This document shows positions 35,430-44,308 of a DNA stretch of 64,000 nt, piece by piece (the stretch's first letter is position 1; every line of letters starts with the position of its first letter). Both the position numbers and the translations under genes were made by a program. A model generated the notes under the pieces. It worked only from the letters and a program-made list of their open reading frames with translations. It was not told the origin of the DNA and searched no databases. This stretch comes from Labrenzia sp. VG12. GTDB taxonomy: Bacteria > Pseudomonadota > Alphaproteobacteria > Rhizobiales > Stappiaceae. The stretch spans positions 496,001-560,000 of the forward strand of contig NZ_CP022529.1 of NCBI RefSeq assembly GCF_002237595.1. The letters are read 5' to 3'.

Positions 35430-35496
35430 AATGGTCGGGCAGGCCGGATTTGAACCGACGACCCCTTCACCCCCAGTGAAGTGCGCTACCAGGCTG
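35430..35496. repeat. Island attachment-site repeat, tRNA-side copy
   Basis: 67 bases identical to 27297-27363, covering the 3' 65 bases of tRNA-Pro plus two flanking bases. The recombination crossover should lie inside this core. Confidence 0.95.
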
Positions 35497-35508
35497 CGCT
35501 ACTGCCCG
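35432..35508 (-). tRNA. tRNA-Pro (anticodon GGG)
   Basis: 77 bases with a 7-bp acceptor stem (CGGGCAG/CTGCCCG), D arm AGCGCAGCCTGGTAGCGC, anticodon loop CTGGGGG closed by CTTCA/TGAAG, T arm with GGTTCAAATCC, and an encoded CCA end. The GGG anticodon decodes CCC/CCU proline codons. It is the integration target of the adjacent island. Confidence 0.97.
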
Positions 35509-35588
35509 AACGGACCCTACCTAGCTTGTTCGCTGATCGAGCGCAAGCGGCTTGTTGCGGGTCGGGGGCGGGTTTTCCCAGTCTTCTG

Positions 35589-36857
35589 TCAGCTTTGGGT
35601 CGAGGCGCGTTGAAGAGTAGGGCGAGAGCGGCCCTTGCCCAGTTTCTCTGCTGCAATCAGCCCCCAGGCAAGGCCGTAAAGCATGTACATGCTGCGCCAG
35701 TGATCCGTGTCGATGATCACCGACAAGAGCAGGTGGGAGACAAAAACGGCAAAGACACATTGCGTGAAGGCTGTCCAGGGGCGGGACTTGAACAGGAGCG
35801 GCACCATGGCGCAAACCGTCCAGATCGCCAGGATGATGTAGACGATACCGCCGAGCCAGCCGTAAGTGGTGAAGCCCTTCAGGTAGACATTGTGTTCGTC
35901 TTCCGGGAAATACTTGTTGAACTCAAGCGGACCAATGCCGAGCGGATGTTCCATCACCAGCTGGAAACCGAGGGCGTATCGGGCAAACCGGCCGAGACGG
36001 GCGCCATCATATTCCTGAACGAGGCGTGCGCGCTGCTGGAACATCTCGGCCACGGTGTCGATGGACAGGGCCGCGGCGATCAGGCCGAAAAAGGCGAACA
36101 GGCCCATCACTCCGAGAAACACGAGCCGCGCCCGGCGCAGCCCGTTCTGTTCGGTGATCAGCGCGAGCAGATAGACCATCAGCACGGCGGCGGCCAGCAC
36201 GCCCCAGGCACCGCGCGAAAAGCTCAGGAACACGCCGAGCAGCAGGATTGCGAGCGGCAGAAGCAAAAGCAGATTGCGCAGCACCGACTCGCGCAGGAGC
36301 TTCTGGATGATCAGCGCGGTTGGTAACACCAGGAATGGACCGAACACGTTGGGATCCTGGAACGTGCCGCGCGCCCGGTCATAGAGCGTGAAATACTCGG
36401 CGCCCGGAAAGAGATTGAAATAGCCGGCAATGCCGATGGACGCGACCAGGACTGCACTGATCGTATAGCCGTTCTGGATGACGCGGCAGCGCTCGGGTTT
36501 CTCTGCAATAATGGCGGCATAGAAGATCGCCGTGATCGCCAGAAACCCGGTGACGGCGATATACATCATCGCGTCGCCCATCTTCTCGGCGAGCGGAATG
36601 GAGGCAACACCGCCGGCCGCATAGAGCATCATGCAGATGATCAGCGGCCCGAATTCGCGGCGCAGCTTGAGGCCGCAGGCCAGCCAGACAACCGTCAGCA
36701 GCACCATGTAGAGTTCGTAGGGCGCCGGTTCCTCAATGACGAAACCGGACAGAAAGGCGGCAACCCAGAGCGCGCCATTGCCCAGGCTTTTGGCCGGAAG
36801 ACCGACAGGCGAACGCGCGATCGGCGCGCCGCCATATGGGTCGGCCGCGATGCTCAA
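35589..36857 (-). CDS. O-antigen ligase/polymerase family membrane protein (Wzy_C)
   Basis: 422 residues with 10-12 hydrophobic segments and the large periplasmic loop of the Wzy_C family: RGTFQDPNVFGPFLVLPTALII, the FLSFSRGAWGV motif, and the late periplasmic EHPLGIGPLEFNKYFPEDEHNVYLKGFTTYGWLG with its conserved His. In an exopolysaccharide locus it most likely polymerises the repeat unit or ligates the glycan. Its start overlaps the glycosylphosphotransferase stop by 4 bases. Confidence 0.88.
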   Translation of the reverse strand: MSIAADPYGGAPIARSPVGLPAKSLGNGALWVAAFLSGFVIEEPAPYELYMVLLTVVWLACGLKLRREFGPLIICMMLYAAGGVASIPLAEKMGDAMMYIAVTGFLAITAIFYAAIIAEKPERCRVIQNGYTISAVLVASIGIAGYFNLFPGAEYFTLYDRARGTFQDPNVFGPFLVLPTALIIQKLLRESVLRNLLLLLPLAILLLGVFLSFSRGAWGVLAAAVLMVYLLALITEQNGLRRARLVFLGVMGLFAFFGLIAAALSIDTVAEMFQQRARLVQEYDGARLGRFARYALGFQLVMEHPLGIGPLEFNKYFPEDEHNVYLKGFTTYGWLGGIVYIILAIWTVCAMVPLLFKSRPWTAFTQCVFAVFVSHLLLSVIIDTDHWRSMYMLYGLAWGLIAAEKLGKGRSRPTLQRASTQS

Positions 36858-38458
36858 TAGGCATTCTCCGTGTTGAGCAGCCGGAAGGGCGTCAGGAACA
36901 GGATCTGCAGATCAAACAGGATCGACCAGTTCTCGATGTAGTAGACATCGCATTCGACGCGTTTCTGGATCTTGTCCGGCGTGTCGACTTCACCGCGCCA
37001 GCCATTGATCTGGGCCCAGCCGGTCACGCCCGGCTTGACCTTGTGGCGGGCGAAATAGCCGTCGACCACGTCGTCCCAGGTCTTGTTGTCGGTGTGAGCG
37101 TTGACCGCATGCGGCCGAGGTCCAACCAGGGACAGGCTGCCGCCAAGCACGTTGAACAGCTGGGGCAATTCGTCGATCGAGGTCTTGCGGATGAACCGGC
37201 CGACACGCGTGACACGCGGATCGCCCTTGGTCACTACCTTTTTCGCGTCGGGATCGGCCATCTCCGTATACATGGACCGGAACTTCAGGATCTCAATGAT
37301 CTCGTTATTGAAGCCGTAGCGCTTCTGTTTGAACAGGATCGGCCCCTTGCTGTCGATTTTGACGGCAATCGCTGCTGCGATCATGACCGGGAAGAGCGTG
37401 ATGATTGCAGCTGTTGCGAACACAAGATCGAAGATCCGCTTGGCGACCATGTCCCAGTCGGCAATCGGCTTTTCGACGACGTCGACAAAGGGCACAGTGC
37501 CGATGAAGCTGGCACCGCGGTTGCGGAAGCGCACCTTGTCGGTATGCGCCGACAGGCGGATGTCGACCGGCAGCACCCAGAGTTTCTTCAAAAGCTCCAG
37601 CACGCGCTGCTCGGCGCGCAGCGGAATGCAGACGATCAGCATGTCGATGCGGGCGAGGCGGGCAAATTCGACAAGGGCGCTGATGTTGCCAAGTTTCGGA
37701 TATCCGGCGACAACTGGCGGCGACCGGTCATTGGAGCGGTCGTCGAAGATGCCGCAGATCCGGATGTCGTTGTCAGCCTGGGCTTCCAGGTCGTGGATCA
37801 GCTCCTGGGCCGCGGTGCCGCCGCCAACAATGATGGCGCGCCGTTCCAATCGGCCCGAATTCATCCAGTGGCGGACCAGCCGGAAGACAACGAGACGCGA
37901 CAGGCACAGCCCCGTGAGGCTGAGCGCGTACCAGGCGCCAATCCAGGTGTCGGAAAGACCGGCTCCAATACCGGTGGTCGAGCGCAACAGCGCGAACATG
38001 GCAAAGACCAGCGTCCAGCCGGCGGCGACCCGGCCAAGCTGAGACAGGCCCTGGCGCATGACCGGGACCTGATAGACATCCGCGGCCTGAAAGAAGGCAA
38101 GTGCGAACAGGACGGCGACCGCGGTGGCATAGAGGTTCGGCAGGCCGAACCAGGCCGCTTCGGGCGCGGTCAAGGTGGCGGCGAACGCCATTCCGACGAT
38201 CAAACAGACGTCTGTCAGACGCAGGATGCCCGTAACAACGGGAACCGAAACACCCTTGCCGCCAAGACCCTGTGCAATTTCGATGGCATCCGTCGACAGG
38301 CTGGAATTCGCCGCCGACAGCATTTCAATATTGGTTTGGCCGGCTGCACCGTGAACGGTGTGCCGGAAATGTTTTTCCAACCTGTGCCCCAGGGGAGAAC
38401 CTTCCGAAAAAGGCTTCGGATCAACCGGGTCCGAGGGTTTGAATGCGGGTGTGTTCAT
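36854..38458 (-). CDS. Undecaprenyl-phosphate sugar phosphotransferase (exopolysaccharide priming transferase)
   Basis: 534 residues: several N-terminal membrane spans, a CoA-binding-like Rossmann segment (ERRAIIVGGGTAAQELIHDLEAQADNDIRICGIFDDR), then the bacterial sugar transferase domain with KRIFDLVFATAAIITLFPVMIAAAIAVKIDSKGPILFKQKRYG, FRSMYTEMADP, RKTSIDELPQLFNVLGGSLSLVGPRPHA and KPGVTGWAQINGWRGEVDT. It transfers sugar-1-phosphate to undecaprenyl phosphate to start repeat-unit synthesis. It shares one base with the upstream glycosyltransferase stop. Confidence 0.95.
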   Translation of the reverse strand: MNTPAFKPSDPVDPKPFSEGSPLGHRLEKHFRHTVHGAAGQTNIEMLSAANSSLSTDAIEIAQGLGGKGVSVPVVTGILRLTDVCLIVGMAFAATLTAPEAAWFGLPNLYATAVAVLFALAFFQAADVYQVPVMRQGLSQLGRVAAGWTLVFAMFALLRSTTGIGAGLSDTWIGAWYALSLTGLCLSRLVVFRLVRHWMNSGRLERRAIIVGGGTAAQELIHDLEAQADNDIRICGIFDDRSNDRSPPVVAGYPKLGNISALVEFARLARIDMLIVCIPLRAEQRVLELLKKLWVLPVDIRLSAHTDKVRFRNRGASFIGTVPFVDVVEKPIADWDMVAKRIFDLVFATAAIITLFPVMIAAAIAVKIDSKGPILFKQKRYGFNNEIIEILKFRSMYTEMADPDAKKVVTKGDPRVTRVGRFIRKTSIDELPQLFNVLGGSLSLVGPRPHAVNAHTDNKTWDDVVDGYFARHKVKPGVTGWAQINGWRGEVDTPDKIQKRVECDVYYIENWSILFDLQILFLTPFRLLNTENAY

Positions 38459-39687
38459 TAACGGTTGCTCGACCTTGCGTAGGCTGTCTGGGCACGCGAT
38501 ACGGTTGACGCGCTGTCAGCGCTCACCGGTGTGGAACTGTCGGCCGGAACGAGGCCCTGGAGTTCCTGATAGAGCGTGGTGACGCGGTCGTTCATGAGGT
38601 CGACGGAAAAGGTCTCGGCAAGGCAGCCGCGCAGCTCTTTCGCCTGGTTGGTCATCCTGTCCGGGTCGGCCAGTGCGGTTTCCATCGCGGTGGTCAGTTT
38701 GCCGATATGGCCGGGCTCGATCAGCCTGTGAGCAAACTTGCCGAAAATCTCCGGAATGCCGCCGACGCGGGTGGCGACGAGCGGCCGCTCTGCTGCCACT
38801 GCTTCCAGAATGATGTAGGGCATCGCCTCCGCACGCGAGGGAATGACGACGTTTCGGGCCAGCTTGAAGGCCTCGCGGGCGGGCAGGGCGCCATGAAAGG
38901 TGACCGTCCGCTCGAGGCCGAGCTTGTTGACCATGTTCCTGTAGCGGTCTTCATCCGGTCCTTCACCCACAATGTGTGCTCTGGGCGCTTCGCCGGTCTT
39001 GAGACGGATATTGTAGAGCGCCTCGATGAAGAGATCTGGTCCCTTCAGATCGCGCAGCATGCCGATATAGAGAAAGTCTCCAGCGTTGTCGGCGACGTCG
39101 ACAGGGGCGAATTCCTCCTGCTTCAGGCCATTGTAGACAATCCGGGATTGAGCACGCGGATGTCCGACCTTGCTCTCGTAAGCGGCGGCTTCGTAATCGG
39201 AGACAAAAATCAGCCCATCGGTCAGGCGGCCCAGAATACGCTCGAGCGTATGGTAGACGCGGCCTTCAAACCGGTTGGGATCATAGTGGAGACTGCCGCC
39301 ATGCGGGCAGTAGACGCGTTTGACCTTCTGGCCGCGGAGCTTCAGGAAGCTGCCGATCAGCCGGACATAGGCGCCACCCTTGGCGCCGTGCCCATGCAGA
39401 ATGTCCGCCTTCAAGTCCCGGATGTGCCTGTATAGCGCCAGCGTTGCGGACAGATCCTGAATGGTCAGCTGACGCTGCATCGGGAAGCGCGCGAGGCCGA
39501 GCGCAAGTTTCGGCTTGAGCTCTTCCAGCTGCTGGTTGTCAAAAGCGCTGCCCGTGCTGCTGTCGCAGATCAATCCGACATCATGTCCCGCTTCTGCCTG
39601 GCAAGTTGCCAGGTCGCGGATATGACGGAAAATTCCGCCAATCGGCGAGCGAACACAATGAACGATCCGCATGGGGGTCGTCGTCAT
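38458..39687 (-). CDS. Glycosyltransferase family 4
   Basis: 409 residues with a GT-B fold: N-terminal GGIFRHIRDLATCQAEAGHDVGLIC, DILHGHGAKGGAYVRLIG, and C-terminal FLYIGMLRDLKGPDLFIEAL, AHIVGEGPDEDRY and the nucleotide-sugar site IPSRAEAMPYIILEAVAAERPLVATRVGGIPEIF. It adds a sugar during repeat-unit assembly on the inner face of the cytoplasmic membrane. First gene of the three-gene overlapping operon. A 40-residue Ser/Thr/Ala-rich tail is atypical. Confidence 0.92.
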   Translation of the reverse strand: MTTTPMRIVHCVRSPIGGIFRHIRDLATCQAEAGHDVGLICDSSTGSAFDNQQLEELKPKLALGLARFPMQRQLTIQDLSATLALYRHIRDLKADILHGHGAKGGAYVRLIGSFLKLRGQKVKRVYCPHGGSLHYDPNRFEGRVYHTLERILGRLTDGLIFVSDYEAAAYESKVGHPRAQSRIVYNGLKQEEFAPVDVADNAGDFLYIGMLRDLKGPDLFIEALYNIRLKTGEAPRAHIVGEGPDEDRYRNMVNKLGLERTVTFHGALPAREAFKLARNVVIPSRAEAMPYIILEAVAAERPLVATRVGGIPEIFGKFAHRLIEPGHIGKLTTAMETALADPDRMTNQAKELRGCLAETFSVDLMNDRVTTLYQELQGLVPADSSTPVSADSASTVSRAQTAYARSSNR

Positions 39688-39793
39688 GGTGCAGTATCCC
39701 TGTTACCACCCCCAGGCTTCTTGATGAACCTGTGGGGCCCTGTAACTGCACCCTAACAAAGGGAGGTGAGTCCACGGTTAACTTCGCGGAGCC

Positions 39794-40354
39794 CTAAAAA
39801 TAGCGCTCGCGGACGTAAATCGTGTCTCCGGGGCGGACAGGGTCCGAAATGGGCACACGTCCGTTTAGAATTTCGCCATTGATCTGACGGGTGATATCCA
39901 CATCCGCCTGCTGGGCCCGCGCGCTGAAACCGCCGGCGGTGGCAATGGCGTTCTGGACGGTCATGCCGGCCACATAGTTGTACTGGCCTGCATTTTGCAC
40001 TTCGCCCATGACAAAGATCGGGCGATAGGTGTCGACTTCGACGGAGACGTCCGGATCGCGGATGTAGCCCTGGCGCAGCTTGGTGGCAATTTCTGCTGCC
40101 AGACCCTGCTGGGTTTTGCCGCGCGCGGCAACGCTCCCCACCAGTGGGAATGAAATATAGCCAGCCTGATCAACAACATAGGTGTTGGACAGGTCGTCCT
40201 GACCAAACACGATGATGCGCAGCCTGTCGCTTGAATCCAAGCGATAGGGCTGTGTCAGCGTTTCATGAAATGCTGTCGGCGGTTGTCTGTACCCGCTGCA
40301 AGCAACAAGGCCCAGGCACAGCGCCAGAACAACAAGCGCTCTCATTCGCATCAA
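39794..40354 (-). CDS. Polysaccharide export lipoprotein (OPX/Wza-like, short form)
   Basis: 186 residues: lipobox LVAC (Cys about 19), Poly_export domain with YRLDSSDRLRIIVFGQDDLSNTYVVDQAGYISFPLVGSVAARGKTQQGLAAEIATKL, and one SLBB-like segment IFVMGEVQNAGQYNYVAGMTVQNAIATAGGFS. It lacks the C-terminal outer membrane helix of E. coli Wza, as do ExoF-type proteins of alphaproteobacteria. It should bridge the periplasm for polymer export. Confidence 0.92.
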   Translation of the reverse strand: MMRMRALVVLALCLGLVACSGYRQPPTAFHETLTQPYRLDSSDRLRIIVFGQDDLSNTYVVDQAGYISFPLVGSVAARGKTQQGLAAEIATKLRQGYIRDPDVSVEVDTYRPIFVMGEVQNAGQYNYVAGMTVQNAIATAGGFSARAQQADVDITRQINGEILNGRVPISDPVRPGDTIYVRERYF

Positions 40355-40548
40355 CGACTCTCCTACAATCCGGAGACAGCATCGCGTGTTATGGTTAATT
40401 GAGGGTGAAGAGCTCTGAGGTGTCGAAGAGGACCTGTCAAAATTGCGTATGCATTAATTAACAAGTCGCCGGACGGGTCTGAATCCAGCTTAACTGATCG
40501 CTTACCATAATTCGACTAAGTTTGCCGGGAGATTGGAGTTTCAAGAGC
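40355..40548. promoter_or_regulatory. Divergent promoter region of the polysaccharide locus
   Basis: About 190 bases between the export lipoprotein (leftward) and the co-polymerase (rightward). AT-rich patches (for example around 40395 and 40450) suit promoters for both directions. No specific operator could be assigned. Confidence 0.4.
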
Positions 40549-42939
40549 ATGAACGCTGAGCGGCAGACACATTCTGAGGACGATATGGCGCTGGACCTGG
40601 CCGGTCTTCTGCGCACCATCGCGCGCTCTCTCGGCTGGCTGTTGCCGCTGACACTGTTTGTCGCCGTGGCGGTCTTCATGGGCCTGCAACTCGTGGCTCC
40701 CAAATACAAGGGCGAAGCGCGGCTGATCATCGAGAGCACTGACAATCTGCCGGGAGCGTCACGCGGGCAGGAAGAGGAGAGGGCCCTTCTCGACAGCGAA
40801 GGTGTCGCCAGCCAGGTGCAGCTTCTGATGTCTGCGGACCTCGCCCGCCGTGTTGCCAACAAGCTCAACCTGGCCGCAATACCGGAATTTGACGCCCGGG
40901 GCGGCGGCAATCCGCTCGATGCGCTGTTCTCGCTCATTGGTCTTCGCGGCCAGACAGCGGGCAACAGCGAAGAAGAGCGGGTGCTCAAGCACTTTTACGA
41001 AAACCTGGACATATACCGTCTGGAAGGGTCCCGCGTGATCGCGGTGGATTACACCGCTGAAAGCCCGGCTCTCGCGGCCAGGGTCGCAAACACGATCGTG
41101 GACGAATATCTCGCCGTGCAATCGAGCGCGAAACGGGAAACGACCGAACTGGCCTCTGCCGCGCTGCAGCCGCAGATCGCGGAATTGCGCAAGGAGGTTC
41201 AGGCCGCGCGCAAGGCCGTGTCGGATTTCCGTGCCCGGGCCGATCTCCTGATCGGGGCCGACAATATTCCGCTCAATCAGCAGCAGCTTGCCGAAACCAG
41301 TTCGGCTTACTCCGAGGCGCAGGCGGCCAAGGCCGAATCGCAGGCCAAGGCGGACCTGATCCGTGAATTGCTGAACTCCGGCGGATCCCTCGAGACGGCC
41401 AGTGACGTGTTGAATTCCACCCTGATCCAGCGCCTGCGAGAGCGCCAGGTCGAGATCCAGTCCAACATCGCCGAGCTGTCGATCACCCTGCTGCCGAGCC
41501 ATCCGCAGCTGAAGGCGCTCCAGTCGCAACTGGGAGACTATGATCGCCAGATCCGCGCAGAGGCACGCAAAATCCTGCAGGGGCTGGAGAACGACGCCAA
41601 GGTCGCCGACCAGCGGGCGCGCGCTCTTGGTGCTCAGCTGGACGAGCTCAAGACAGCGGCAGCCAAATCCAATGCCGATCAGGCGAGGCTGACCGAACTG
41701 GAACGCGAAGCCAACGCCAAGGCGGCCCAGCTCGATCAGCTGCTGCTCAGTTTCCAGGAAGCCGATTCGAGATTGCGGGCGCAGGTGCTGCCCGCCGATG
41801 CCCGGATCATCTCCCGGGCCAGTGTGCCGGTTGAACCGGATTCGCCGAAGATCATTGCAAGCACCATCATTGCAGCGCTCGTGACGCTGATCCTCGGCAT
41901 GGCCTTTGTTCTGATGCGCGAGTTTCTGAACGGCAACGCGCTCTATAGAATGAACGAGGCTCCGGCGGCACGGCCTGAGCCGGTGGTCCCGGAGGGCGCT
42001 GCGCCGGACACGCGGCGGGCCGAGCGGGAACCGGAGGACGGGTTTGGCTGGCAGCGCGGCTACGGGCAGACCGTTGCAAGTTACCGCATGGAACCAGGTG
42101 GCTGGTCTGGGGCGCCGAAATCCTCCTCCGACAATGAGCCTGTTGAACCGATCAGGTCTAGACCTGCGCAGCGCGAAGCCGATGACGAAGAATTCGAGCA
42201 GGAGGCGAATACAGGCCGGCGGTCAACGCGCAGGCCTCCAAGAACGTCCCGTTACGATCATGACGTGTCTCCCGACTGGGTTGGCGACCTGAGAAGCGCG
42301 CACGCTGGGGATGACGCGCCGGCTGAAGATGTCCGGCGTCCGGCGCCGCAGCCTTCCGAAACCCAATTGCAGGCAACGCATGCGGCCGACATCGATGCCA
42401 GCGGCCGCGTCGTGGTTCTGAGCGTTGACGACGACGCGCTGTCGCACGATCTGGCATTTGACCTTGTCCGCAGGGCCGCGATCGGTGGCCGGTCGGCGCT
42501 GATCATGGAAGTCTTTCCAGAGCAGGCCAACGCAAAGGCGGCTGAAGGCTTTTCCGATATCGTTTCCGGAAATGTGCCGTTCGCGAAAGCTGTTTATCGT
42601 GATGCGGCGTCGAAGGCTCATATCATCGAGGCCGGGCGTGTCGCGGTTACCGACGACATGGTCGACACCGACCGTTTCAAGCTGGCGCTCGAGGCAATCA
42701 AGTCAACCTACGAAACGGTGGTCGTTGATCTCGGTGCCATTGACGGGTCCCTGGCCAGCGCACGGATGTTGAGCTTTGCGGATCGGGTTCTGATCGCAGC
42801 GAGCGCGCCTGATCACGGTCACGAATTGCAAAGCGCGGCAAACCTTCTGGCGCATAACACGGGCGCCAAGGTCGAGGTTGTCATTCCCGGCGATGACGGC
42901 CCGGGCCCGCGGCGCAACGACGATGGCCACGCCGCCTGA
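40549..42939 (+). CDS. Polysaccharide co-polymerase (Wzc/ExoP-like) with degenerate ATPase domain
   Basis: 796 residues. N-terminal Wzz domain with TM1 about 27-50, a long coiled coil about 200-400 (Ala/Gln/Glu-rich heptads), the Pro-rich ASVPVEPDSPK segment before TM2 about 435-455, then a cytoplasmic linker rich in charged residues and a C-terminal Rossmann-like domain about 620-785. That domain keeps the strand order of bacterial tyrosine kinases (VVVDLGAIDG at the Walker B position) but has SVDDDALSHDL where the Walker A loop GxxGxGKST should be, and no C-terminal Tyr cluster. It probably controls chain length without kinase activity. GGAG precedes ATG 40549. Confidence 0.88.
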   Translation: MNAERQTHSEDDMALDLAGLLRTIARSLGWLLPLTLFVAVAVFMGLQLVAPKYKGEARLIIESTDNLPGASRGQEEERALLDSEGVASQVQLLMSADLARRVANKLNLAAIPEFDARGGGNPLDALFSLIGLRGQTAGNSEEERVLKHFYENLDIYRLEGSRVIAVDYTAESPALAARVANTIVDEYLAVQSSAKRETTELASAALQPQIAELRKEVQAARKAVSDFRARADLLIGADNIPLNQQQLAETSSAYSEAQAAKAESQAKADLIRELLNSGGSLETASDVLNSTLIQRLRERQVEIQSNIAELSITLLPSHPQLKALQSQLGDYDRQIRAEARKILQGLENDAKVADQRARALGAQLDELKTAAAKSNADQARLTELEREANAKAAQLDQLLLSFQEADSRLRAQVLPADARIISRASVPVEPDSPKIIASTIIAALVTLILGMAFVLMREFLNGNALYRMNEAPAARPEPVVPEGAAPDTRRAEREPEDGFGWQRGYGQTVASYRMEPGGWSGAPKSSSDNEPVEPIRSRPAQREADDEEFEQEANTGRRSTRRPPRTSRYDHDVSPDWVGDLRSAHAGDDAPAEDVRRPAPQPSETQLQATHAADIDASGRVVVLSVDDDALSHDLAFDLVRRAAIGGRSALIMEVFPEQANAKAAEGFSDIVSGNVPFAKAVYRDAASKAHIIEAGRVAVTDDMVDTDRFKLALEAIKSTYETVVVDLGAIDGSLASARMLSFADRVLIAASAPDHGHELQSAANLLAHNTGAKVEVVIPGDDGPGPRRNDDGHAA

Positions 42940-42942
42940 ATG

Positions 42943-44115
42943 TCAATTGGATTTCTGATCGTCGGTCTTTGAAAAACCGGCTTTCCATTTGCGCAGGCGC
43001 TTCACAGCGGGCCAGAGGATGTCGGAATTCCGGATCATTGTCTTGGCTTTCAGGGCCGTTGCGACGATCTTCTGTTTCAAGGCCCCCTTTGCGGTGACGG
43101 CCAGCAAACTGTCTGCCAGGGGGACAGGTTCTGCCCAGCTGGTCTTGTAGCGCTCTTCACCCAGTCCTAGGTCAAGGACCTGAAGCTGGTCATCGGCACA
43201 GGCGCGGGCAATGATCTCCTTGATCAGAACCAGGCCCGGGCTGTTGGGCAACATGTCATCATGGGCGATGCTGTTGCTGTACGCATAGATCGTGTCGTCT
43301 TGTTCCGCGCAAAGATAGGTGGCACGAATGGCACCGCCCGTCTCCAGATACCAGAGATCCAGGGAGGCCGGCATAGCGTCGTCAAGTCCGAGTTGCCGTG
43401 CCAGGAACGAACGGGCAGCTGGCGTTGCAAATGCGTTCGGGACGCCGCTTTCTCGCGCGCGCAGCTCCCGTTGTTCCAGGAAGATCGCGAGACAGCGTTC
43501 GATTTCCTGACGCTCCGCAGCTTTTTCGATCCGAAAGTCTCCTGCAGCCTGCAGGTGCCGTTCCTTGCGCAGCAGGTTCTTGCGCGACGACTTGCTGTGG
43601 GTGTCGCGAAACAGGGCATCGAAATCATCCCCGAGGCGGCGTGTGAAGATCGGGCTGGGGCTGGGCGCCGCTCCGTCGAACACCAGGGGATGCGTCCGCC
43701 CGTGCCAGGTCATTGGCACGTTTTCCAGCTTCAACAAGTCAGCGCCGACCTTGGCGCAGACCTTTCGCAGCAGCGAGTGCATCCCTGACGCGTCGACGCT
43801 GTCGTAAAACGCCCTGTCCCAGATTCCGGTGTTCTGGTTGCCATGCTGGTGCCCCAGAAAAGTGAGGGTCTTGATACCGGCGGTGTGCTCCAGCCCGAGG
43901 GGAAGGATCAACTGGGTCTGGTCCTGACGTCGCCCGGCGACAAGGATCGGTTCGACCTTCAACTGCCGGCCGAGCGTTTCGGTCCAGGCCCGGAGCCAGT
44001 CAAGGGACTGGTAAGGATTTCCCAATCCTGCATCTTTTAGTTGTTGCCAGTCGGCGTCAGCTTCGCTAAGCCTCGTGAAAATCGCCAATTCAATATCGGA
44101 CGCGGCACGTGTCAT
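42943..44115 (-). CDS. GNAT-type acyltransferase (CelD/BcsL, Acetyltransf_6 family)
   Basis: 390 residues. NPYQSLDWLRAWTETLGR near the N-terminus, FLGHQHGNQNTGIWDRAFYD, the THSKSSRKNLLRKERHLQAAGDFRIEKA segment, and a C-terminal YLCAEQDDTIYAYSNSIAHDDMLPNSPGLVLIKEII block fit the double-GNAT fold of CelD-like proteins found in cellulose and exopolysaccharide loci. It may acylate the polymer or a precursor. ATG 44115 follows AGGAGAG by 7 bases; the frame extends upstream to 44193 without a ribosome site. Converges with the co-polymerase gene (3-base gap). Confidence 0.85.
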   Translation of the reverse strand: MTRAASDIELAIFTRLSEADADWQQLKDAGLGNPYQSLDWLRAWTETLGRQLKVEPILVAGRRQDQTQLILPLGLEHTAGIKTLTFLGHQHGNQNTGIWDRAFYDSVDASGMHSLLRKVCAKVGADLLKLENVPMTWHGRTHPLVFDGAAPSPSPIFTRRLGDDFDALFRDTHSKSSRKNLLRKERHLQAAGDFRIEKAAERQEIERCLAIFLEQRELRARESGVPNAFATPAARSFLARQLGLDDAMPASLDLWYLETGGAIRATYLCAEQDDTIYAYSNSIAHDDMLPNSPGLVLIKEIIARACADDQLQVLDLGLGEERYKTSWAEPVPLADSLLAVTAKGALKQKIVATALKAKTMIRNSDILWPAVKRLRKWKAGFSKTDDQKSN

Positions 44116-44308
44116 GAATGGCTCTCCTAGCGGCGTTGACAGGGCGTGAAACGTCTTCTTGGAGATGGGTAAACCATTTTTTGCGAACAACAAGGACAGG
44201 CTTTAAGACGTGCTGGCAGAACGGATTAAGTCTCGATAGATTTAGCAATAATTATTAAAGAAACCGTGCCTTACTGGCACCTTCTTTCAAGGTGGGCATT
44301 ACAGCCAA

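Larger units (their letters stand above)
27297..35496. mobile_element. Integrative genomic island in tRNA-Pro(GGG), about 8.1 kb
   Basis: Bounded by perfect 67-bp direct repeats (27297-27363 and 35430-35496), the second being part of an intact tRNA-Pro gene. A tyrosine integrase lies immediately inside the tRNA-side boundary, and TGTGCC arrays lie inside both boundaries. The interior is visibly AT-richer than the flanks and carries accessory genes (toxin-antitoxin, thymidylate-synthase homologue, pyrophosphorylase-like protein, P-loop ATPase). No capsid, tail, conjugation or relaxase gene is seen, so the element may be satellite-like or mobilised in trans. Insertion at the tRNA 3' end leaves the tRNA functional, as is usual for such elements. 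Confidence 0.93.

Noticed and set aside
36836..38461. 541-codon open frame on the plus strand
   Set aside because: It is antisense to the glycosylphosphotransferase gene, whose domain signatures are clear, and its translation is Arg/Gly/Asp-rich shadow sequence.
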